Shown piece after piece: positions 1 through 9,646 of a DNA stretch of 64,000 nt; the first letter of the stretch is position 1; the number at the start of each line of letters is the position of its first letter. The translations under genes and the position numbers were made by a program. The notes below the pieces were generated by a model. The model saw only the letters and a program-made list of their open reading frames with translations, searched no databases and was not told where the DNA came from. The DNA comes from Toxorhynchites rutilus septentrionalis (lineage: Eukaryota > Arthropoda > Insecta > Diptera > Culicidae), in NCBI RefSeq assembly GCF_029784135.1, contig NC_073746.1:287071348-287135347 (forward strand). Reading direction: 5' to 3'.

Positions 1-2715
1 CTTGACTAGTACTGTTCTATGAGGAGTGCGAAGCCCAATTATATCACGATACCAGACGGTAAATTCCTATTACGATATGCTTGACATCAAAGGTGTGTTC
101 GTTGCCGGCTGAACAATAACCCCTACAACATTTGCACCGCACGACATTTGCACGACAAATTTTGATTTTTTCGTATTTGAATCTAAACGTTTAGGTGTTT
201 GCTGAGTGCTGAGGTTTTATTTTATCCTTTGATTTTTTTCTATAATTTTGTACATGAAAAGTTCTAGTCCTACGTCTCTCCGGTTATATCCCCGACATTA
301 ACCACCCGTCTTTTTTTGACCATTGAATTAATTTTTGTGAATTCGATATCCGGGTTAAAAGTGGCGTCGATTCGGATTTCCTGTTGCCGTTCTGGGTGTT
401 CTTCAAAACGTTATATTTGGGAGCATCCCAAATGTAATTTTGTTAAGATATACTGAAAATTATTAGGACACTCAGTAAGTTCAGTGTTTCGGTGTCGCCC
501 TAGACAGCGAGCTATCTGCAGTATATGTTAATATGATATGAAAGTGTGTTTAAATTGGCGTTCTGTTGCTGTGTAAAATGTTCGCGCCCTTCACTTAGAG
601 AAAGCATTCATTCATCGGCCATTATTAATGCTACCAAATGTTTGTACTAAAGTGTTTCACTCTCGAATTTCTATAATGTTTGTATAATGTAGTGTAGTTT
701 GTATAATGAAATGACCATCTTCATCATATCCATGGTAGTATTCACTGCAAAGTGTTATATTAACTGTAACTTTCTTGGAATTTCCAACTACTGTTTATCA
801 TATCACATTGCATTTTACACCGCTGTTCCACATGAATAAATGCTCTAAAAATAAACCCTTAGGGTCCTGACTGTTAAATTTTGCCGTGAAGGATCTCATT
901 GAGCGAATTAACGCTTTTGTTCGTCGGTTATTTTATCTGCGTTTTTTTACGATTATTAACTGCGTGAAGCGATATTAAATTTAATGGTGCCAGAACGAAC
1001 GAAGGAAAAAAAAGACGGAGGAAGAAAGTCCAATTGGCCCACGGGTCAATGGTTTCTTATGTGGAGAAAAGAGGAAAGCTTCTCCGGCTCTGCCATTATG
1101 TGGCAAGATCTCGTTCACCTTAAACATGGTTTGCGGATGGCCATCATTGACTGACAATGAAGACGGAGGAGATTTCACAGGAATATGGTGGCGGGGGTGT
1201 TTTGCCGAAAGTGTACAATGTGTATGTGTGTGTGTGTATATTATGTACGATGTGACTTTGATTGTGATAAGAGGGTGAACAGAATGCTTTTATTCCCATC
1301 GTTAGAAGAATTTTGTCGAAAGAGACGAGTGTCTTCTTTCGGATGAAAGAATCAATGTTATGGCGACAATAAAATTGTGTAGCAGGTGGTATTGTTCATT
1401 CGGGATGGACAGCAGAAGTTTTCATCTGTGAATTGGTAATTTGTGTGGGCCACATTGCTAATTTGAGAAATGGAACCGCTTTATGTTTATTTTTGTTACA
1501 CCGTATTTCAATTTACTATCGTAAAAAGGTTTAGGAGAAACATGCCATCAACATATGTAACGACTATGAAATAAGCTTACACCGGAGAATGTGATGTCAT
1601 CGTGCCGGTGCATAATCCGTGCATCACTCTGACGGTCCATCCGGCAGTGAAAGCGCGAATGTACGCATATTTTGAAACGTACTGACATTCAACTAAACTC
1701 AGCCACATCAAACGAAGCGGAGAGAACCTTTCTCGAGCATTGTGCAGTAAACTTTTTGCGACCATGATGTTCGTCCCTGTAAGTGAGCTCAAAAAGAAAG
1801 AAAAGCTTTTATGATTCCGCAATAGAGGGATTATATCTGAATGGAGACTCGCCGACTGATAACTGATTTGACAAGTAATTAATCTCATGGGTAGTTTTCA
1901 TTCCATTTTTTTCTCTACCGATAAATATCGAGACTCGCAGTAAACGTCCGAAAAACATAGTATTGGATCAATCATCCACTCTCCAGTAAACATCCTTCAA
2001 GATAAACAACGACAAGAAGGGGATATCGTTGACCAGCATGCTGTTTGGCGACTAAACAAACTAAGAGTCGCGCTAACCCGGGACAACAATCAACGATAAG
2101 AAAAATAAATATTTACAATCTCTCTGCAGCACTCGAGCTATGCTGGCTTAAACTCGTGAAAGCAAGGCTCGAAAACACGTTGAGGAGGATTTTTCATCGG
2201 CTCTGACGTTGGCCGTGATAGCGGGAGCTTTTCGCGGTTAGGATTTGCAATAATGGCGCGGTCACGAGCGTTGCTGAAAACGAGCGAAATGGCACTAGAT
2301 CCACTGCAAACCGACCAAATAAGGCCTTCGAAGCTGGGGTTACGTGAGCGCATTTGAGGCGAACCTTAAACTTGCATCTTGACCATTGTAATACCCATGT
2401 GTCACTGTTCGGCATAAGACTCATGGGCTGAAGGGCCATCGGTTGAAAGGGTGTTTTGCATAATACTTGCTCCGTGTACTTTTTTTCTATTTACGCGGTT
2501 GGTCTCGCGAGTGGAAAACGAAGGCAACAGTTGATATTGGTTAAATTAAGCTTTATTTTTTTTTTTGCTGTGGAGTTAATGGTTATGATTTTTTTAGGTT
2601 CATGGGTAAACTTAATACACGTTGCATTAGTGAAGCGTAAAAACACTAGAGGTATTCGATCAACTATATGAAGTTCCTGCTCATGAACTTTAAGGTTTCA
2701 CAGTTTCACTGATGA
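1..2715. other. Unassigned AT-rich non-coding stretch
   Basis: No gene can be supported here. The open frames are short, overlap each other and lack recognisable motifs. A TG dinucleotide tract lies near 1215-1240. The stretch 2138-2440 is open in two minus frames for 70-80 codons, but no family was recognised in either. Confidence 0.5.
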
Positions 2716-2800
2716 TCAGGGATACCAACCTTCCTGATAATTCAGAATTATCCAGCCTTTTTGACACCATGTCTGATATACCGAAAGTACTCTTCCCAGA
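2716..2800. mobile_element. hAT-type miniature element end (fragment)
   Basis: The stretch starts with CAGGGATACCAACCTTCC. This closely resembles the terminal inverted repeat of the hAT-type element at 19873-20683, whose right end read inward is CAGAGATGCCAACCTTCC. No matching opposite end was found nearby, so the extent is unknown. Confidence 0.35.
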
Positions 2801-2949
2801 TTTGCTGAATAATTTGCTCTCCACCCCACATTAATTTAACGTTTTCTATTTCGTTTCGTTTATTATTTTAAGGTTTATAATATCGGAGGTATAGTTGAAA
2901 CTAGTATTGTTGAAACTAGAATGAAAATAACTACTACCTTTTTTTAATG

Positions 2950-3192
2950 GCTTAACCTGTTGAGCCCCTGCCGAACTAGGACACCAACAATGTACTATCC
3001 GTCTGACCCACGTCGGTCCCCGCGGACTGATAGTTGACTTCTCTAAAAATCATTTTATAACATTGTTCATGTCGTTCTCCGGGTCGATACTCTCCAAACG
3101 AAAAGTCTATCGTCGGTTGGATGAGACCGGCGCGAACTAGAAAATTCTATGTCAGTTCTTATAAACTGACGCGGGACTCAACGTGTGAAATC
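2950..3192. mobile_element. Possible piggyBac-like miniature element
   Basis: The left edge reads TTAACCTGTTGAGCCCC. The right edge, read from the other strand, is TTCACACGTTGAGTCCC, an imperfect inverted match. A TTAA lies on the left, but the expected TTAA on the right is degenerate. No coding remains are visible. The assignment is tentative and rests only on the ends. Confidence 0.3.
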
Positions 3193-3430
3193 ACATAGTC
3201 CTGACCATTACTTAACTGTTTTCTTCTGGAATCCCGAATATTTTCAAGAACCCAATTATCATATTAGGTTGAGAAATTATACATTATTTTTATGCAAATT
3301 TCAAGACTTTATTTGTCATAACTAAGGTTATTCCACAATACCACTCCCATAGAAACCTTCGTTTCTACTGGTGGAATACTGGTACACTCGATTTACATAA
3401 CGTCATGTTGAGGCGAATTAAAAATTATAG

Positions 3431-3545
3431 GAGGTTGTGTTCAAGACACGACCGCATTGTTGACGTAGAACTTCGCTGTAGTTTAATTCAAGTCGCTTGT
3501 TTATAACTGCGGATATTATTTTATAATGCTACGAAAATTTTGAAA
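3431..3545 (-). repeat. Fragment of the GACGTAGAACTACGTC repeat family
   Basis: This piece carries the outer leader word (GACACGACCGCAT) followed by GACGTAGAACTTCGC. About 90 bases further match the same end of the copies at 61309-62216 and, inverted, at about 6550-6660. The copy at 5111 defines the plus orientation of the family; this fragment is opposite to it. Only one end is present. Confidence 0.6.
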
Positions 3546-3549
3546 TAGC

Positions 3550-4225
3550 CCCTCTACCAGTTTGGTCGCCCTGAAATGTTTTTTCATTGTACAATCATTT
3601 GACGATAATTGTTTGATGATTCATTCTTGTGCTCGCAAAACAATACATCCTCGAGATAAGCGCAGCCATCCTTTGTGGAGAAAGTTTTGCTACTGGCAAG
3701 CGAAACCGAATCACATACATAATTCCGGAACGACATTTACTTTCTTGGTGACTAATCAGCGAAATAAACTCTATCTGCACGTGAACCCAAATAAATTAAT
3801 GACTTATTATAACTTATTGAATAACTTGGGCTTCCCAAAATAAATTTTTGGTACACAACCTTGACACCTGTTTTGCGCTCTTCTCAACAGAAGCCCTTTC
3901 TGTAAATATTGCCAGTCAGATTAGCTTAGCTGTCATCCTTTGTGGAGAGAGTTTTCCTACCGTCATGTGAAACCAAATCACTGAGAAAATTCCAAAACAT
4001 TGATTCTCTTGGTGAGCTGACGATAAGCTTGATGATTCCCGACACAATTGTGTAGCTCAAAACATTAATGAAATGGTGCCAGTTTGATGCAATGTTTGCA
4101 ATGCAAGAGACATCAGCGAGTGAGTAATTTGGTCGCGTCCACAGCTCAGTCCGAAACGAAGACATGTGATGGCGCAAAACAAGCAAGAACAAACGATGTT
4201 TATTGTTTCGTATCTAGAACGATAC
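3550..4225. other. Unassigned stretch
   Basis: The stretch contains opposing short open frames of about 60-93 codons with no recognisable motif. It lies between two members of the GACGTAG repeat family. No promoter, RNA gene or repeat unit was identified in it. Confidence 0.4.
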
Positions 4226-4850
4226 TGAAAGTTTGCCTTTCCTTCCTTTCCATGTTGAATTAAAGATACTTTAAACTTCTTCAGTTCATTCGTCTCTAGT
4301 CTTCAAAAGTCCCTTGGAAAACTCTACTCTTCCCTCATATTAATCCTGCACCCCCATTGCCTTGAGAAAACCATTCGATCCTTCGCCGTCCAGCTCGCCC
4401 AGTAACAGTGTTGACCAGTCGGTATCCTCACGAAGAATGAACGTTTGCCTCAGCTAGATCCACTGTTTATACTCTAGGCAAATATTCCCCTTCGTTTTCC
4501 TTCTTTTCCTTTGTTCATGGAGACTTTACATCTTACGATTTCCCCTTCATTGCTCGTCGATAAGTTGCTCGTTATTGATAGCTCTGGTCGGGAAAGCACA
4601 CAAATGGACAGAACAAATGTATGAGGAAATAGGAATGCTTCCAATTTTCATCAATTTACACCATATACAGACTATGGGATTGTAATGTATAGCATATCAA
4701 ACAAATTTTAAGGAATTTCCGATTCGTTTGGTATGTAAATCGCCAGAATCCGTTCACGGCAAAAAATAGTTATTAACGTTCACTTTATTTCATAAAAACG
4801 TGACCTGTTTTCTGATTTTGCACCCTTAATGAAAGACGTAGTTCTACGTA
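4226..4850 (-). repeat. GACGTAG-family repeat, short-interior form
   Basis: Read on the minus strand it begins with ACGTAGAACTACGTC, followed by about 230 bases shared with the copy at 5111. It then continues into a different interior, which matches the plus-strand copy at 30719-31250. A shared word is GACGAATGAACTGAA. No coding capacity is apparent. It lies head to head with the copy at 5111, so the two create an inverted repeat with a spacer of about 260 bp. Confidence 0.6.
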
Positions 4851-5544
4851 AAAAAAAATATTTGAAAACATCGATCGCTCGAAAATCGACCAGAACCTTT
4901 TATTTCAAGCTTCCGTATACCGAAAATCTTTGAAAAATTCAGGCACCAATGAACTATAACAACGTGATATTACAAAACAAGGCAAACTCCTTAGATTGAG
5001 AGTGAGTGATTTTAGAAGAAATTCTATTTTTAAGTTCTCGTTGTTTGAGAAACAACTCGTATCCAGTCACTTCTATTAGCTGCCTGTATTTCCGTAAAAT
5101 ATAGATTTTTGACGTAGAACTACGTCTTTCAGGAAGGGTGGCAAATCAGAAAACAGGTCACGTTTTTATGAAATAAAGTTAACGTTAATTATTTTTTTCC
5201 CTGTGAACGAATTCTCATGATTTGCATACCAATCGAATCGGAAATTCTCTAAGATTTGTTTGATATGCTATACATTACAATTTGCTAATCTCTAAACGGT
5301 TTTAATTCATGAAAACATATGTTCTGCCGATCTGTGTGCTAACCCTACCCGTATTTCGAATGCATATAACTCTAACATTTATAACAGATTGGAAAGATGT
5401 TTGCATAAAGAGATAGGAAATATTTCTGCGCGTCTATCAAAATTAATAAAAAAAATTTTTTCATGAGATGAACAATTGAATAACTGTAAAATGTCAAGCG
5501 TTATCTAAACACCCTAATTGCCAACCTTTGATTGGCCCTATTTA

Positions 5545-5802
5545 CGGTTTCCCCAACACAGACTTCTAAATCGATGTACCTGTGGTAATCCGTTTTGCAA
5601 ATAAACATGCAAGTTGGAGGTATTTTTGTTCCCACCGAGCTGTGTTTCCCTAACACGGACTTCAAAATCAATGTGCCTGGGGGAATCCGCTTCGTCAAAA
5701 CATGCAAGTCAGGGGTATTTTCCCCACTGAGCTATGTTTCCCTAACACGGACTACCAAATTAATGTACCTGTGGGAATCCGCTTTGCAAATATACAGGCA
5801 AA
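5545..5802 (+). repeat. Three tandem ~95-bp units inside the GACGTAG-family repeat
   Basis: Units beginning TTTCCCYAACACRGAC start near 5548, 5645 and 5737, giving periods of 97 and 92 bp. Each contains a GGGAATCCGCTTTGCAAA-like word. The copy at 61676-61966 carries a single related unit. In the plus frames each unit reads as a short PNTDFxINVPxGIRF-like peptide, but stops interrupt it, so a coding role is not supported. Confidence 0.6.
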
Positions 5803-6279
5803 TAGTGATGTCTATTTTTTTTTATTCGATTATCGATTAATCTTTGGGACATATTTCAATATTCGTGGATGTTTTCAGAAGAATTGCATGGTAGAATAAC
5901 TGACGTAACGTGACGTGACGGGACGTGAACGTGACGTGGATGTTGTATGTGAATCGCACTTAATTGTCTTTCAATATTCGATTAATCGAACGAATATTTA
6001 TTTCTTGAAATAATCAAGTATCACGTTGTCATTCTGGTCGCGTGGTCTATCGGGTCGTCAATGTTAGATGGTTGGATAAAAAGAATTATTTAGCCTAATT
6101 CTTAGCCTAAAAATGCATTAACCTTGAGAAAGACTCCTTCTTTAGTTAATCGCGATTACAGTGACAATTATTCGATGTATTTATATTTTGATTTAAAATT
6201 ATTCGATACAAAATTAATCGATTATAATTTCAGATATTCGATTATTTGAATTAATCAAACGATTAACCGACGTCTCTAC
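5803..6279. mobile_element. hAT-like miniature element nested in the repeat
   Basis: About 477 bp interrupt the repeat at a point where the copy near 61750 is continuous. The ends are TAGTGATGTC and, inverted, TAGAGACGTC. Sub-terminal ATTCGATTA/TTAATCG-rich words occur at both sides. An 8-bp duplication is only approximate (TATACAGG-like on the left, CATACAAG on the right). A short GACGTGACG-type simple repeat lies near 5902-5938. There is no transposase. Confidence 0.5.
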
Positions 6280-6693
6280 ATACAAGTCGGGTAATTTTTG
6301 GTGTTGAGTACTTTTGTACTCGCTTTGTACTGAGAAGCCTTGGAAAATCGTCATTTCAGATACTAGAGGTGAATGAACCTTCGCGGTTCGAGAACTACGT
6401 AAACATGAGATAATGCAACGATTTCAGAGGGAAATGTAAAATACAATGACCGTTTGACTATTTTTCTGTACATATATTTTGGTAGTCCTAGGCATCATAT
6501 CAAACGTAAAAGAACATTCATCAAATTTATTTGCAACGAAGAACATAATCTATTACAAAATTTTCGTTGCATTCTAAAATAATATTCGAAGTGGTAAACA
6601 AGTGGATTCCATAATATAATTTCGTAGTTCTACGTCGAAAATATACGGTCGTGTCCTATATACAAATCCTTGCAATTTTTTTGGAATCAAATC

Positions 6694-6780
6694 TTCTGCA
6701 AATGGTTCCAAACGGTTTTATGGTCTATACCCAGTTCCTGGCCAATCGAGCGAGTGCTCACATGCCGGTCTACTTGGTCT
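6694..6780 (-). pseudogene. Tc1/mariner transposase helix-turn-helix relic
   Basis: On the minus strand an open stretch encodes VSTRSIGQELGIDHKTVWNH, a typical second helix-turn-helix of mariner-type transposases. The frame is broken by stops upstream. It continues only briefly before meeting the end of the GACGTAG-family repeat near 6660. No catalytic domain remains, so it is a dead fragment, possibly truncated when the repeat inserted. Confidence 0.7.
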
Positions 6781-7537
6781 ACTTGGGGTAGACTTGTAGC
6801 ACAGATTGTCGACTTTAAATAGCCGTATAGTATGACCCGATGCGATAAGTACAACACAAGATATGTTTAAGTGATGACAATATACGACATTTCTTTTTCC
6901 CCAACCCAATATGTGGCACAGCATGGTGTGATTTCAAAGGTGAAAATACCGCGTGAATTATCCGTTTATTGGACGACGAAGTATAGGAGAAGTGTGTAAT
7001 ACGCACTCCCTAAGCGAGAATGGATTTATCTTGACCTAGCTCTTAAAATTTAAGGTAACAACTACGTCAGTACGTAGATTAGTTAACCCATCTGTAATCA
7101 TCTGTAATCGTTCTGTATTTTAGATACTGAATAACAACAGTGCTACGAATTTTATTTTGTGAGGCGGCCAAATTCTAAATTTCTAATCATACGGTGTTAA
7201 ATGGCCCAGCAGAAGTATAATATGTCTATGAGTTGTTTCTCTCAGAGACTATAAAGCTCAGAGAAGTAGCTTGTATGAATGAGAGATTCCATCAATCTAT
7301 TCTCTTCATGCCCACTAGCGAAGAGAAGAAACCGTTCCTCCGGTGAGCGTGTTCTCCCAGTATTCGTGCATTAATAACCCAGTCCGCGCTCTTGTTTTCC
7401 TGCATTCTCTGAGCACATAATATAGATGCCAGATGTGAAGACATGTTTTCGTTTTGAAGACATTTAATGAAGTGAAAGCATACTGAGGTTATTTCAAAGT
7501 ATGTGAAAACAATTGTTTGTGTGATTTATCGAACATC
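6781..7537. other. Unassigned stretch
   Basis: No gene or repeat unit can be supported. The two overlapping minus frames at 6718-7006 are partly the upstream continuation of the degenerate transposase relic. Confidence 0.4.
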
Positions 7538-8012
7538 TTTATATATAAAAATGGGTTTCTGTCTGTCTGTCTGTCTGATTCTTATGGACTCGGAAACTAC
7601 TGAACCGATCAACATGAAAATTGGTATGTAGGGGATTTTGGGGCCGGGGAAGGTTTTCGTGATAGTTTGAGACCCCCACCCCCTCTCTAAGGGGGGACTG
7701 TCATACAAATGAAACACAAATTTCTGCATTACTCGAGAATTAATCAAGCAAATGGAACCAAATTTGGCATGTGAAGGTTCTAGAGTGCAAAAAATGTTTC
7801 TATGGTGGTTAGACTCTCCACCCCCCTCTCTAAGGGGGGCTTCTGCATTACTCGAGAATTAATCAAGCAAATGAAACCAAATTAGGCATATGGAGGTTTC
7901 AGGGTGCAATAAATGTTTCTATGGTGGTTAGACACTCCACCCTCCTCTCTAGGGAAGGGGTGGCCATACAAATGAAACACAAACTTATGAATTACTCGAG
8001 AATTAATCAAGC

Positions 8013-8023
8013 ATATGAGACCA
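8013..8023 (+). repeat. Left target-site duplication of the LINE
   Basis: ATATGAGACCA is repeated exactly at 14481-14491. Joining the flanks restores an uninterrupted minisatellite unit. Confidence 0.92.
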
Positions 8024-8287
8024 CTGGTGAAATACACTGATGTATTTGGCGAGCAAAAGATAAGTTTTCATGTATATTTTGTGTTTATAAATTATAATCA
8101 AATAGCTGATAGAAACGGGCATTCAAGTAGCTTAAATCATTAATCACTGTAGTGGTGGTAGTGTTGAGCTTGAGTGCCTAAAGCTTCAGTTAAATCCGCT
8201 GCTGATCTATAGAGTGTTCTCTTAGCACTTTCTATCAGCAGGCGCTTGTGTTGTTGTTTGTTTTCGTTCTTCCGCACGGGCCGGCCG

Positions 8288-9625
8288 ATGGCCGGTACAC
8301 ATGCGAACAATAGCGAATGTGTGGATATGGGTCTCGTAGACATGTGCAGTCGCTGCTGTGAGAGGATAAACGATCCAAACACAGAAGCGATAGCGTGTTA
8401 CGGTAGGTGTCATGAGACTATTCATATCGATTGTTTACCGAACGCGGTGGGTGCTAATATCGATATTTTGAAGAAAATTAAAAATGCCGTTTTTGTATGC
8501 GACACATGTTTGGTGTTACATGAAAATGGGTTCGGGAACAACCATTTCGACGATTCCGTTGGTAAAATTTTAAATGATATTAAAGAGCTGAAATGTTTGG
8601 TTGAATTGGCCAACAATTTTGAGCTCAAAGTTAAAGAAGCGGTACGGGCGGAAATTAGAAATTTGTTCAAAACCAATAATGATATAAATACGAATTCAGA
8701 GGAAACACCTCAGCGGTACAATTTACGTTCAAATTCAAAAAAACGTAGACGTGATGAGCAAGCTATTCAGAATGAAAACGTAACTCCACTAAGTTTCGCT
8801 GCGGTATTGAAAGACGCAAAGAAAACAACTGGAAATGTAGCTAAAGTTGAGAGTAACAATAAACAGAAAACTTTGACCAGGGAAAAAATTTTAATCATAA
8901 AGCCAAAAACTACGCAGGAATCTGATATTACTAGAAAAATGTTAAAAGATAATGTCAATCCCAAAGGATTGAATATAAATGGATTGCGAAACGGGAAGAA
9001 TGGTACAGTTGTTGTCTCTGCTTCAGATAAAACCTCAATTGAGTTAATCAAGGTTAATGTTGAGAAAAAACTGGGTCAAGACTACGAGGTTAAGATACCA
9101 GAAGCATTGAGACCGACGATCAAAATTATAGGATTTAGCGAAGAAATGAATGAAAATGATTTGAAAGTTGCGTTGTTGAAACAGAACCCTTCGTTGGACA
9201 AAACCAAACATTTCGAAGTAAGAAAAATCTATTGTAATAATAAAATGAAATATAATAAATACAGTGCTATAATAGAAGTCGATGGGGATACTTATAATAA
9301 AATGATAGAGACTAAATCAGTATTTTGCGGGTTTGAAAAATGTCGAGTTATTGATGGATTGAGGATTCTAAGATGCTTCAAATGCTGTGAATATGGTCAC
9401 AAAATTGTCGACTGCCAAGCAAAACACAGCGTGTGTCCGAAATGTGGCAAAAATCATGAATTCAAGAACTGTACATCCGAAGAAATTCAATGTTCAAATT
9501 GTAACAAAATTAAAAACGAACGAAGAATAGACATAGATACGAAACATTTCGCGTGGAGTACAAACTGCCCTATATTCCTCCGAAACTACGAGAGGAAAAA
9601 GGAACAGGTGGACTTCTCTATTTAG
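8288..9625 (+). CDS. LINE ORF1 protein: PHD-like finger and zinc knuckles
   Basis: ORF1 proteins of this group bind the element RNA and chaperone nucleic acids in the ribonucleoprotein. The first ATG is at 8288, giving 445 residues; the frame is open back to 8246 but has no earlier ATG. Residues about 18-78 hold a cysteine/histidine cluster of PHD type (CSRC, CYGRCHETIHIDC, CDTC). A basic, asparagine-rich linker follows. The C-terminal part has knuckle motifs CFKCCEYGHKIVDC and CPKCGKNHEFKNC followed by CSNC. The frame ends at TAG 9623-9625, and ORF2 continues in the same frame 18 bases later. The PHD-like finger is known from some CR1-group ORF1 proteins; its partner is unknown. No frameshift is seen. 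Confidence 0.88.
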   Translation: MAGTHANNSECVDMGLVDMCSRCCERINDPNTEAIACYGRCHETIHIDCLPNAVGANIDILKKIKNAVFVCDTCLVLHENGFGNNHFDDSVGKILNDIKELKCLVELANNFELKVKEAVRAEIRNLFKTNNDINTNSEETPQRYNLRSNSKKRRRDEQAIQNENVTPLSFAAVLKDAKKTTGNVAKVESNNKQKTLTREKILIIKPKTTQESDITRKMLKDNVNPKGLNINGLRNGKNGTVVVSASDKTSIELIKVNVEKKLGQDYEVKIPEALRPTIKIIGFSEEMNENDLKVALLKQNPSLDKTKHFEVRKIYCNNKMKYNKYSAIIEVDGDTYNKMIETKSVFCGFEKCRVIDGLRILRCFKCCEYGHKIVDCQAKHSVCPKCGKNHEFKNCTSEEIQCSNCNKIKNERRIDIDTKHFAWSTNCPIFLRNYERKKEQVDFSI

Positions 9626-9646
9626 CCACCCAAGAAAGGAGAATTG
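9607..9646 (+). promoter_or_regulatory. ORF1/ORF2 junction with in-frame TAG
   Basis: ORF1 and ORF2 are in the same frame and separated only by TAG (9623-9625) and six sense codons. GGTGG at 9607-9611 can pair with CCACC at 9626-9630, placing the stop at the 3' edge of a 14-base loop. The base after the stop is C, a context known to favour leakiness. No ATG lies in frame until 9746, inside the endonuclease domain. Readthrough, reinitiation at a non-AUG codon, or a recent sense-to-stop mutation are all possible. Confidence 0.5.

Larger units (their letters stand above)
5111..6660 (+). repeat. GACGTAG-family repeat, long-interior form, interrupted
   Basis: The element begins GACGTAGAACTACGTC and ends with the inverted word CGTAGTTCTACGTCG plus a GGTCGTGTCC trailer. 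The same order, in reverse orientation, is found at 61309-62216. The right part contains GTGTTGAGTACTTTTG and TAGAGGTGAA words present in both copies. A separate insertion at about 5803-6279 splits this copy; without it the element is about 1.07 kb. No transposase is visible. It is probably a non-autonomous element, but the class could not be assigned. Confidence 0.65.

Noticed and set aside
2138..2440. Host gene on the minus strand
   Set aside because: Two overlapping frames of 71 and 81 codons look compositionally plausible, but no domain, splice context or homologue was recognised.
8246..8287. Extended ORF1 start
   Set aside because: The frame is open, but it begins with TTG and a cysteine run; the first ATG is 8288, so the shorter start was used.
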